Shown here: positions 1-10,575 of the stretch, in pieces
Layout of the letters: every line of letters begins with the position of its first letter
Numbering within the stretch: position 1 is the first letter of the stretch
Program-made: the position numbers and the translations under genes
Notes under the pieces: generated by a model
What the model saw: the letters and a program-made list of their open reading frames with translations, nothing else
Databases searched by the model: none
What the model was told of the DNA's origin: nothing
NCBI RefSeq assembly: GCF_000003815.2
Contig: NC_049983.1
Location: forward strand, 13,143,153-13,207,152
DNA from: Branchiostoma floridae
Lineage: Eukaryota; Chordata; Leptocardii; Amphioxiformes; Branchiostomatidae
Length of the DNA stretch: 64,000 bases
Direction of reading: 5' to 3'

Positions 1-690
1 AGAAGCTTATGTTTTTGCCGACTTGGGTCTGTATGTAGGTCAACAGGATATAACTCGAGAAATTGTGGATGGAACTTTTTTATTTTTTGCAGGTGTGTAG
101 CGGTTGTTTAAAGGCATGCCTAGTTCGAAAATGGGTTACCTAGCGTTTTCCTATGGTACATTAGCGAGCTTGGTATTTTTTTTGGTGTTTTTTCGGGAGG
201 CATAAGTCAAAATGTAGCTGGGCGATTTCCACGATATTTTGCAGGTCTGTAGCGGCTGTGGCAAGGATTGCCATGTGCGAGAATGGTTTAGCTACCTTTT
301 ACCTATGGTGCTGTAGCTGGCTTTGTATGTAAGTGCGTTTGTCTGTAAGCAAGATAACTCGAGATGTTCTTGATGGATGTTAATGATATTTGGTTGATAG
401 GTAGGGGACACAGAAAGGAAGGTCAAGTTCGATAATGGGCCTCCTGGCAAATTGTTTTGGTACTGTAAGTGAGCATCAAAGTTTGCGCCTAAATTTTCCA
501 GAAGTGCCAGGTTCGTGATTTTTTACCGGTGGATAGCTGTTGGTACTAGGAGTCAATGGTCTAATTTTGGGCCCCCTAGCAGCTTGTTTGGAATTGCAGT
601 GGGTGTTATATTTCGTAACTTTTTAGATGGATAACTCCTGAGGGGATTGATGGATATTTTTTGTTTTTGGTAGGTAGGTACTTTGGATGA
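1..690. repeat. dispersed amphioxus-type repeat fragments
   Basis: Several imperfect copies of one sequence type follow each other. Phrases such as 'aactcgaga..ttg.tggatg', 'tttgcaggt.tgtagcgg' and 'gggccccctagcagcttgtttggaa' recur. The last phrase also occurs near 26061 on the + strand and around 7300 on the - strand, so this belongs to the same dispersed family as those segments. No coding potential is seen. The family is not identified by name. Confidence 0.5.
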
Positions 691-2498
691 TTATCAACAT
701 AATGAGATGCAAATTATATAAATCACTCTGTATTTAATATAATTACTTAGGGAAACTTCTATAACGGTTGAAAAATACTTGTGACGGAGTCACCTGAAAG
801 GACTTGAATCGACCCATAGATGTCTAAAAATAGAGGAGAAGTAGGTCAAAGGAGCCAGTGGAAGCAGGGGCTCCCTGATAAACAGACGTTGTCTTGGAAG
901 CATGAAATTCTGATTGACCAGGGATGTTACTAGGTCATCCGTGTACTATTCCGCCAGGATGGAGTCTGGTAGAGACTACTGGCTGAAAAATGCCTATAAA
1001 TGGTCATGGTTCATGTTAGCAAAATGCAAAGCCTGACCGTGTCCAACACGTATCTATAAAATTAAGCAATTAAATAGCTTGCTGAATTGATGTCAATACG
1101 ACGGCACACAGCAAAGGATTCATAGCAGTTGAAATATAACATATCTATATACAAGTGTTGCTTATATCTATATACAGATCAACAATAAAAGCAACACTAT
1201 ATCATGGGAACGGTAAAAATGTAGTAGAGGGAACTTGACGAATATCACTTGATATAAAGATGTAGAGCTAATATCTACGAGACACTTCAGGTGTATTTTC
1301 TTATGATGGACTGCAAGGAAACTTGGTGTTCCATGTGCCAGTAACACTACATGGGTCTAAACAAACGAATAAGTACTATGTAAAGTCAGTAATATAACAT
1401 AATTGAACAATGACGGCTTGTAACACATAGTACTTACATCTGTGAACTAGGTTAAAACAACAAGTGACCAAGTGCTGGGACAAGACAAACCCAACATGTT
1501 GAAGAACAGCACTTAGGTCAAAAGGGTCACCGTCAATTATCCACGCATTCCTCAACTCTTAACAGAGATGTCATGTTGTAAGGGAAAGGTCAGCTAGAAA
1601 GAACTGACATCATTGCGAGAAATACAAATCGCCAAAGGTGACAGGCGGCTGTCATCGGACAGTCGCAGAAATCATAACCTTGGACTCTGTAAAATACCTC
1701 TGACTTAACTCGCGACTGCAAAACTTTACTTTCTATTTTCATGAGATTGAAACAAACGTTCACCAAGGCGGGGGTCGTAGCAATCCTTACATATGGCCCT
1801 TAGATGACCCTTGGTGAGTTAAAAAGTTCCGTAGATTGGGAAGGAACAACTGTTACAGTGGCCGGGGTTTGGTGAGTGACGAATGCAATTATCGGCGTGA
1901 CTTCCTGTGGTTTCCAGGTTTCCAGACCTACCCACATACCAAATATCACTNNNNNNNNNNNNNNNNNNNNNNNNNNNNNNNNNNNNNNNNNNNNNNNNNN
2001 NNNNNNNNNNNNNNNNNNNNNNNNNNNNNNNNNNNNNNNNNNNNNNNNNNNNNNNNNNNNNNNNNNNNNNNNNNNNNNNNNNNNNNNNNNNNNNNNNNNN
2101 NNNNNNNNNNNNNNNNNNNNNNNNNNNNNNNNNNNNNNNNNNNNNNNNNNNNNCATTATGTACACCGACAGAATAGACTAATCTACTCACAATGTTCATA
2201 ATCCAACCAACCACTACATGATGTGACTAGATAACATATGGACTTATACACATTAATCATTCAAAAAGAACTATCTTCCATAGAAATTGTTTATTTGGCG
2301 AAGATATGTGTTCGAGGAACTCTAGTTCTTGTTTGTTCTTGTGACTAAAGATTTCAATTTCAATGTTCCTTATGTACGTGTAAGTGGAGCTTGTGAAGTT
2401 TGTTGACATTTTCCTGGTTATAGGATACAGACATATTGCATCAATAATAAATCACTTGCGATTTTCGACCTGGCAGTGATCATCGTACGAATGTATTA
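691..2498. other. gene-free upstream flank with assembly gap
   Basis: No gene is recognised. Positions 1951-2153 are 203 N, an assembly gap; short frames crossing it are artefacts. Around the gap the sequence (about 1890-1950) resembles the dispersed family with 'acctacccacataccaaatatca', also seen in reverse near 7470-7490. From about 2330 to 2498 the sequence matches the spacers before the other channel genes (AATAAATCACTTGCGATTTT, then GGCAGTGATCATCGTAC), so it is the array's own spacer DNA. Confidence 0.5.
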
Positions 2499-2709
2499 CT
2501 CTCCAAGCAGAGGTTAGGCTCCGGCTGTTTTTTTAACGTTTTTTTAGTCTTTTTATCGGGCTTTCTATTTTGTCATTTTTCTTGAAGTACGCCAGCCAAA
2601 CGGTTAGGTTTTGATACAGCAAGATAAAATAAAAAATAGAAAGCCCGATAAAAATGACTAAAAAGAAACATTAAAAAAAACAGCCGGAGCCTAACCTCTG
2701 CTTAGAGAG
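2499..2709. mobile_element. 211-bp foldback MITE (CTCTCC family)
   Basis: The element is almost one long palindrome. The left arm begins CTCTCCAAGCAGAGGTTAGG and the reverse complement of the right arm begins CTCTCTAAGCAGAGGTTAGG. The arms match with few gaps for about 80 bp, including TATCGGGCTTTCTATTTT. It is flanked by TA on both sides, which fits a TA target duplication. It carries no coding sequence, so it is non-autonomous. Relatives are at 50357 and 51223. Compared with the A-B spacer, some spacer DNA is missing around it. Confidence 0.85.
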
Positions 2710-2712
2710 TAA

Positions 2713-3028
2713 GATCCATATCCTTCGGAGATTACATACCTCCTTAACTGTTAAGACCCTACTTACGCAAGTCATTCAATGTATTATAACCCCCCATCGG
2801 GACTAATTAGATGGAAGAAATAACTGACAATTAAACTCAAAGAAATAACCAAAAATCCCCTTCTATTGTACTGGTAAAGGGACGCCCTCTGGCAAGGCTA
2901 GGCGTCTAATCAGGTGGACAAGAGTTACATCTCATTATGCGAACGGACCGGGTTAAACCGGTAGGTTGGCGTCATGCGCAAAAGTAGCACATAGTCATCA
3001 CACGTCACTTTCCAAACATTCACGAAAC
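2713..3028 (+). promoter_or_regulatory. conserved 5' block of gene A
   Basis: This stretch is strongly conserved upstream of genes A-E and absent before F and G. Shared landmarks in order are 'gatccatatcctt', 'cccccatcgggacta', 'ctggcaaggctagg', 'accggtaggttggcgtcatg' and 'cacacgtcactttccaaacattcacg'. No TATA box is obvious. The GACGCC...GGCGTC inverted repeat around 2881-2908 is kept here. It probably contains promoter and 5' UTR, but this is inferred from conservation only. Confidence 0.5.
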
Positions 3029-6000
3029 ATGGAGGCACGTTTTCTGAGTCTCGTCCGTAATAATGAAGCCTCGGAAGTTTCCACAGTTCTTGGGGAGGAA
3101 AACGTCAGTCCAGACATTTCTCTTGGCCTGGCGACACTCCAGGACAAGTTCGGCAGGTCTGTCCTGGAGCTAGCCGTGGACAGCGGGTCGCGCGAAGTGG
3201 CCGAGGTTCTGTTAGACCACGGCGCACCCATCGGTGACGCGCTGCTGTACGCCATCGACAGGCAGGACGTCGACGCCATGCGGATCCTGAAGGAGAGGGC
3301 GTTGACGGAGACCCTAGGTCGGACGTACGGTGTGGACTCTGAGGTGGGTAACTATCTGATGGTTTGAAGAGGTGTAATGATTTACGCAATGTCAAGCTGT
3401 GTTAAGGAATAGTATTTGCTGCGTCATGGCCTTGAATCCATGTTAGCTATTGTGTATAATGTAAAGGCACGGTTTTCAATAGCCGACGAGATGATTGTCG
3501 GTTTTACAATATCAAAACGCTTAATTCTGAACACTTGAGAGTAGCCACTCGCTCAAGCTCCCCTGGTCTTGATTTCACACCAAGCCACGTACATTTGATT
3601 CTATAGGATGGCAGCAACGCCTTCCCCAGCTACATGACCCCGGTCATGCTAGCAGCCATGAAGAACAACTACGATATCCTAGAGATGCTGCTTCAAGCTG
3701 GCTTCCCTACACCTGCGCCAGACGACTACAAATGGACAACCGACATTAGCGAGTCCATCGCTTGGCTGGACGCCTACCGTGCGGTGTGCAGTCCGTCCTA
3801 CATCCTTCTCACCAGCCCCGACCCGTTTATTACTGCCTTCCGGACGGCCAAGGCTCTTCGAGATGCCCTATGGAAGCGGGAACAGTACCGGCCTGAGCTG
3901 GAGCTGCTGGCGGACCAGTGTGAGACGTTCGCCCGTGAGTTACTGGACGAGGCACGCTCAACTAAAGAAGCCGGGACCATCCTCGAGCACCTCTGCAGTC
4001 CAGAGGACTCTCCATACAGAAAGTCCGCCTCTACTATCCAGCTAGCTGTGGACCTCAAGTTAAAGCAGGTGAGATGCTGCTGACAGTCACTAGCAAAAAA
4101 TCGCACATAATGACTTGATTCCCCTTTCGAAGTGCTTCTAGGACTGATTACATTTTTGTGGATCGCTATCGATTTGTCCGTATGCCAGATGCTAATTACT
4201 CTGTGACTGGAGGGTAACCTCCAACAGAGTCTTGTAATCACTTTGTCCGTTGAGTGTTCGCACCTATATCTCTATGTTCCGTATGCCGCAATCGCATGTT
4301 GATTGGCATGTCGTCTGTACTCCGTTGGGAAATGATGCACGTTATTTTTTTTCGCCGTAGCTATTTTTGTTATGGATGTAATAATTTTAGTTTTCACCTC
4401 TACGCCATCCAGTATAGTGGTTCAGGTCTTCCTTATGATAGCGCCTTAAGCCTTGTGGTAATTTGATACCGTCAAGCAGATGTTGTCATCGTCGGAATAT
4501 GCCATCTCGTTCGGGCCTTGCGTTTCCAATATTGAGGTTGGTTTGACATAGCATACTGTTAACATTTTGCGCGGTTGATAGTCATATGCTTTTTATGGTT
4601 AGAACGTGTTTGATCCTTGGGATCTTTTTTTTTTCGCGGTAGCTGTTTTCATTATCGATGTAATGATTTGAGAAATCACCCCTATTTCCCTGGTATTGTG
4701 GAACAGCTGGCCTATAGACGATGGGGTTTTGCAATTACTTATCTCCAAGCAGATATGGGGTTATGTTATGTCCACAGCTGTCATTGACCCACTTTTTAAA
4801 GTTGTGTGCGTCTCAAGTATCCATTGTGAAGCTGTGTTGTTGTTTTCATTTGGTGTCGTTCGATTGAGACGCTGATTTCGCTGTGTTTCAAATTTGGCAG
4901 TGATAGGTATGTTAGCTCAGTTTTAAGTAAGTTTTTGGTATAAGCTGATGTGATGTGTTCTGTATGCGATATAAACACCGAGTCATACCCCACAGAAAAC
5001 ATCACAACAAACATAAACCATTATTAGGTCACAGAGTATGTTACCTACGGTCACTTGTTTCATGGGTTGTAGATTCTTTGGTGCATGTTTCTTTCGATGT
5101 AACCTTATGCACTTGGCCACAATGGAGCATTTATATGCAATAAATAACTTCATTGTCATTTAATTGGCTTTTTTAGCGTGTTATGCAACGGGCTAATCGG
5201 GCTAACGAAATCTCTCGTTTCAGTTCGTGACGCACCCTCTTTGCTTTGAATATGTCAACCAACGGAAGTTCCAGGAGATCGCAGACTTTCATCCGTTCTT
5301 CCAGGGGTTGGAAACCGCCTCCTCTGTGTATACCGCAGTTTTCTTGGTGACCGTGGGGCTAGCGTATCCCTTCCTGTGTCTGGCACATCTTCTAGCGCCT
5401 CAGTCAAAGGTCAGCGTACGACTAGTTGTAGTATCATAATGGTACTTGAAGAATCAACGGATACGTTATGCAATAGTTATATTGAATAATTGCCCTAAGT
5501 TGGCTGTTACGCTTGATACATAGGAACTGGTAGTGCTGTTGAATTTGAGGATAGAAAGAATTGATTCCCCTTCTAATATTAGAAAAGCTACACTCTGTGA
5601 ATGAGAGTATCTGTTTTGTTTAGCTTTTTGTTTTTAGCGACGCTTCAGGGGTGAGCCTAATAGTATAGTTTGCGACTGTTTGACAAGTATTCCCAAAATC
5701 TCGCAGGCATGTCAGGAATTTTTCTACAGGCATGTGTAGTTGCATCATCCCTTTAGAGGGGATGGGTTGACGAATCGTCATGATATTTGGAATGTAGCTA
5801 TAGAAAGCTTCAGAGATGCCTTGCATAATTAAATGCTAATCATGCAAATCAGGGGCTGATTTGGGTATTAATGAGTACAGTATATAAATACACTGCATTT
5901 CATGTTAGAATGCTCAAAAATATCCCAAATGTAAATCAAAAAGAGAGAAATATTAATATGTTAAGAATATATCCGATTGGCAAAAATTCCCGAAATTCCA

Positions 6001-9000
6001 CAGCGATTCGTCCGCGCGTGCGCAAACAAATATGTAGATGACTTCGGAGATGCCTTCCATAGATAAAGACTTCGGAGATGCCTTCCATTTAAAGACGGAC
6101 CGTCACCGGTGACGGTAATAGAAGGTCGTGGATCATATGCTAATGATATGCTAACAAGCCTGTAGCAAAGGAAACATGTTTTCCTCATTCTGAATCGTTT
6201 GAGAAATTGAAAGTCGTTTAATGTTCCAAGTGTAATGGACTGCCACCATTGGTTGCTTCTGAATAAACCAGGTGCTAATTTTCATAATAAATGATCCCAG
6301 TTTATTAAGCCACAGTATTACAATACTATTCTAGGGCACTTAAACATGACATATGTAACTAGAAAAGAGATAAATATCGATAGACATCAATTATGCGAAT
6401 TGGTACCTAATTACATAACTACTGAGAAATTTTTATCATAGTTTTAAATGACAGAATTCCATTCTTGCGACATTTGGTAGCAACATGTACGTTAAGTTGA
6501 ACATGCGGACGTAAGTCATGCAAAGTAAGGTCTCATTTACATGATTTATGAGAAAATGCTACAATAGCTTTCTTTGCTAATACTTTCGTACCTTAAACAC
6601 ATTAGGTAAAGAAGATCAACTGATATATTTTATGCAAATGAGGACCTCAATTGTATAATCAATGAGAAACATTTATGATAGGTCACTCGTTATAAGAGAT
6701 CACCTTTCTTGTTAACAGCAATGCCCTACAAACATCCACCGCGTAAAACAATATTCATACATACAGCTAGGCGAAAGGATATAACACAAATACAACACGA
6801 CTACAACAACAATCATTAAATACTTATAAACAACAAGAGTTCGGAGACCTCATATGTCCATGAAATAGTCTAATTATGTAAATGATTTTTACATTTACAT
6901 AATATATGCTTGGTTATGTACACATTAAGATAACTTACATTGGTCACAATGTTGATTAATCGATTGCCCTATCATTTACCATTTAGAAGAATTAGGTCTA
7001 GCACTTTTACATTGATTATGAAAATTAGGGACGTATTTACATAATTGATATCTGTTAATGTTCCACCAGCCACAAACTACAGGTATTTGAGTTCTACAAT
7101 GGCAAACATAACAAATATAGATTTCCCTCATTGATTATGCAAATTAAGTGCCAGTGTGCATAATTTGCACTTGGTTATGTATATTTCTATCTAAGCTACC
7201 TACATACCAAATATCATCTAAATTTGTCGTTCCCTTTTCCAGTTATCCCCCTTAGAAACTTTTGAGAAAAACTCCCTGCAGTTCCAGAGCAACCTGCTAG
7301 GGGACCAAAACATGCACAACATTTCCTCACGTCACAAGCTATCTGCCACCCAAAAAAATCAAGACCATAGCACATCCAGATCAAAAGATACAAGAAACTG
7401 AATTTCTGCTGCAGTACCAAGGTCACGTACCAGGGGCCCAAAATTGACCCTTCGTCTTCTCAACATCTACCCACACACCAAATATCATGGCAATCCATCC
7501 AGAGGCTCTTGAGTTATGCTGACCACAAATGACCAAACACACACACACACACACACAAAACCTATATCTCCATTTTTCATGGAGACAATAAAACCGTCGC
7601 CGTGGCAATAGCTTTTATTGTCACACTTATTCTGTGTGTACCCACATGCTCACGTGTGCACTGCACGTTCTTCGATCTGGATGCAAACCTTCTTATCGTT
7701 TGTAGATCGGCAAGTTTTCAAGTCTTTCTGTTATACGTGAGATGTACTGGACCGTGTCGTGGATCGTTCTGCTGATTCTACTGTTGGTGCAGACTCAGTC
7801 CCTGCAAGTGGGGCCTGTAGAGATAGACAGTATTCTCCAGGGGACCCCAGCGTTCTGGGGCGCGATATCAGTAGAGTTCATACTGATCATGATGTGGATG
7901 ACCGGTTAGTTCTATTAATTTCTCTTCTGTTTCTATTGCATACCGTGCTGATGGCTGCTACTGTGATCAGCAGTAATGTACCATAGTTGTGGCCTATTCC
8001 CAATCTTACGTTGTGGATCACCTAGCCAAAGACGCACTCTACGACGAACACAGAAGAACTTTATTGCACAACAATTGTACATGATACAATGTATGGCAAC
8101 AACTATTACACAAAGTACAAAAGAGAGGTATAGAATTAAGCTTAACAACCTTATTAGCATAACAATAAGGACAAACACAATTCTTTGATATAGTATTACA
8201 ATGGAGTAGGCTAATCATTAGTTACGGTATTCTTTCTAATCGATGCACAAAAGTATTGGATAAGCTATTATTCCTGTGAGGCATTTAAATTTGATTTCAT
8301 TCTTTCAGGTACGATCAGCCAGGGTACAAAAATGTGACAAAATGTGAAAGCAGATATGATTTAGAGTTAGAATTCAAATCGGTTGTAAAATATAGCGTAC
8401 AACGCCGTATTCTTTCGGGTACAGATATAGCCTGGAAGAACCTTAAAGAAGTTCGAAGAGAAGGCCTGACGACCCATTTCCAGCAGCTTTGGAACATTCT
8501 GGACTTTATGATGGTTGCAGTCTACCTAGCAATGGTTGCCCTCCGGCTTGTGGCACTTTTTAAGGCAAGAAGGCATTTTGTATTAAAAAAAGTATATGAT
8601 TGATTTTAAATGTATCAACCAATAGTAATCTGGTGTGTTGAGCTGGCTATGATGTTGACTTTTCATACTTCTTAGCTCGACGCACATTCAGAACAGAACA
8701 CGGTCGCCGATGATTGGGCATACAAAGCAAAGGAATCCAGCTTCCAGCCTGTTGCAGTCGCAGATGTCCTCTTCTCCATCTTCACAATCGTCGTATTTAT
8801 CCGAGCCATGTCTCTGTTCACGGATAACCGCTTTCTGGGGATGCTGCTGATCTCCATCGGACGAATGGCCGTAAGCATCATGAAGTTCGTGGTCCTGGAT
8901 GGACTGGTTCTGTTCGCCTTTGCGCTCGGCTTGAACCAGCTGTACTGGTTCTATGGGACGATGCACCAGTACCTCTGTTCCAACTATTCACAGAGCAACC

Positions 9001-9219
9001 TTCAGGCTTTGAGCTGTTCCAAGTCACAAGGTTTTGACACGTAAGTAATATCCAGAGTCTCACTTATAACATCGTCCTTGATCAAGTTTTTATGACATTC
9101 AATTCATAAAGTAGGATAGTGGACCCATTTCCGGTTTGCATTCCATTTTCAGAATTTTCAGCGCGCTGCAATCCCTGTTCTGGGATATAATCACTATTAT
9201 ATTCTATCAGGTAGTATAA
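3029..9219 (+). CDS. TRPC-like channel gene A, truncated in the pore exon
   Basis: Exons: 3029-3343, 3607-4068, 5224-5409, 7706-7904, 8425-8564, 8676-9040, 9153-9219. The start is the ATG before EARFLSLVRNNE, which aligns in all paralogues. Exons 1-2 encode ankyrin repeats and the TRPC linker domain (SPSYILLTSPDP, then FRTAKALR); exons 3-6 encode the pre-S1 region and S1-S5, ending NQLYWFYGTMHQYLC. Exon 7 matches the paralogues only to SALQSLFW (about 9184), then joins DNA homologous to gene C's 3' flank. Eleven new residues and a TAA at 9217-9219 follow, predicting 577 aa without selectivity filter, S6, TRP helix or tail. Intron 3 (5410-7705) carries about 2 kb of repeat DNA. The exon 5 donor is GC. 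It is either a pseudogene or a poreless regulatory subunit. Confidence 0.8.
5637..7600. repeat. repeat-rich insertion in gene A intron 3
   Basis: Intron 3 is about 250 bp in gene B but 2.3 kb here; the extra DNA lies between roughly 5637 and 7600. From 5820 to 7200 it contains repeated AT-rich units with 'attatgcaaat' and 'tacataat..atg' phrases. From about 7200 to 7590 it is a reverse-strand copy of the dispersed family also found, interrupted, at 22226-22351 plus 25891-26160. A CA microsatellite lies at about 7537-7556. No reliable coding region is seen. Confidence 0.6.
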
Positions 9220-10267
9220 AATCTTTACTAAATGTAATAAAAAAAATTACATATCTGAAAAGGAATGACTTTCGAAAATATTTTTTCTTTACTTTAATGT
9301 ACACGTATCTTTAAGTTATAGAATGAATCAACATTGTTCCCAATACACATTGTTGTGCTGAACACCAATCTAGGATTTAACCATAGACAGGCTAAGAGGG
9401 ATACATATTATGAAACAACCCAGTAGTCATGTTTTTGTCTGGAAGCAAAAGTAAGCGAACAACATGGTTGTTGTTTCAATTGATATTGAAACATGCATGC
9501 AAGTCTTATTTGTTGCACTAAACGGCCCCAGAGGCCATAGGTTCCATTAACGGGTGTGGGGGGGGGGGGGGTGAGGTAAACGTTTCAGCTTCTACGAAGG
9601 AATTGTAACGAAAATCCAAAATATGTGATTGTTGTTTGGCCAATCTGTGTTGCATTGTAAGGACTTAGCAATATCTTGTTGCCAGACATGACATCTCAAA
9701 GATATTGAAACCTATATCATATCGTAGCCACCTGAATTGATGTTTTACACGACATATTCTTCAAATGAACCTTTGTTCCATTTCCTTTTGTACGTGTCAG
9801 TTGAGTCGTCAGCTTGTGAGGTTTGTTGACATTCTAGTGGGTATATACGATACAGATATTTCACATTAACAATAAATCACTCGAGATTTCCGAAATGGCA
9901 GTGATCATCTTATTACTTCGATTCCACATTACTTATCAATGTGTAACGCTTACATCGGGAGCTCTACAGCGCAACAGGTGCACTTGTTCTTGTGATTAAA
10001 GATTTCAATTTCAATGTTCCTTATGTACGTGTAAGTGGAGCTTGTGAGGTTTGTTGACATTGAAGTGGGTTTAGGATACAGACATATTGCATCAATAATA
10101 AATCACTTGCGATTTTCGATCTGGCAGTGATCATCGTACAAATGTATTACTTCGACTCGTCATGACTTATTAATGTGTAACGCTGACATCGGGAGCTCTA
10201 CTGTGCAACAGGTGCAACTTATGATTATAAAGATTTTGTCCCTTTCATGACAAGTACGGGTTTTATT
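9185..10267. other. A-B spacer
   Basis: From about 9203 this follows the 3' flank of gene C (21169 onward) almost base for base, including AATAAA at 9236-9241. A 14-base G run lies at 9558-9571. Two tandem copies of a roughly 240-bp spacer unit lie at about 9770-10015 and 10016-10230, each with an 'aataaatcactYg.gattt' phrase, 'ggcagtgatcatc' and 'gtgtaacgctKacatcggg'. No gene is seen. Confidence 0.65.
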
Positions 10268-10575
10268 CCTTCTCTCAAAGACAACAGATCCATATCCTTT
10301 GGATGTTACATACCTCTTTAACTGCTCAGACCCTAATTACTGGAGTCATTCAATGGATTATAACCCCCCATCGGGACTAATTAGGTGGAAGAAATAACCG
10401 AAAATCCCTTCTGTTGTACTGGTAAAGAGACGCCCTCTGGCAAGGCTAGGTATCTGATTAGGTAGACAGAATATCATTACGCGATGCGAATGGAACGGGT
10501 TGAACCGGTAGGTTGGCGTCATGCCCAAAAGTAGCACATAGTCATCACACGTCACTTTCCAAACATTCACGGAAA
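10268..10575 (+). promoter_or_regulatory. conserved 5' block of gene B
   Basis: This is the same conserved upstream block as before A, C, D and E, ending a few bases before the start ATG. The right half of the GACGCC...GGCGTC inverted repeat is altered (GGTATCTGA), a change shared with gene D. It is likely promoter and 5' UTR, by conservation only. Confidence 0.5.

Noticed and set aside
1800-2214. Short frames spanning the N run
   Set aside because: They exist only because N bases contain no stop; not real.
2966-3028. In-frame upstream extension of gene A (and same in B, E)
   Set aside because: The extension begins at a TTG; the aligned, well-placed ATG at 3029 is shared by all paralogues.
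7214-7441. 75-codon frame (-) resembling one at 25906-26091 (+)
   Set aside because: The similarity reflects copies of one dispersed repeat; frames are short and there is no recognisable protein.
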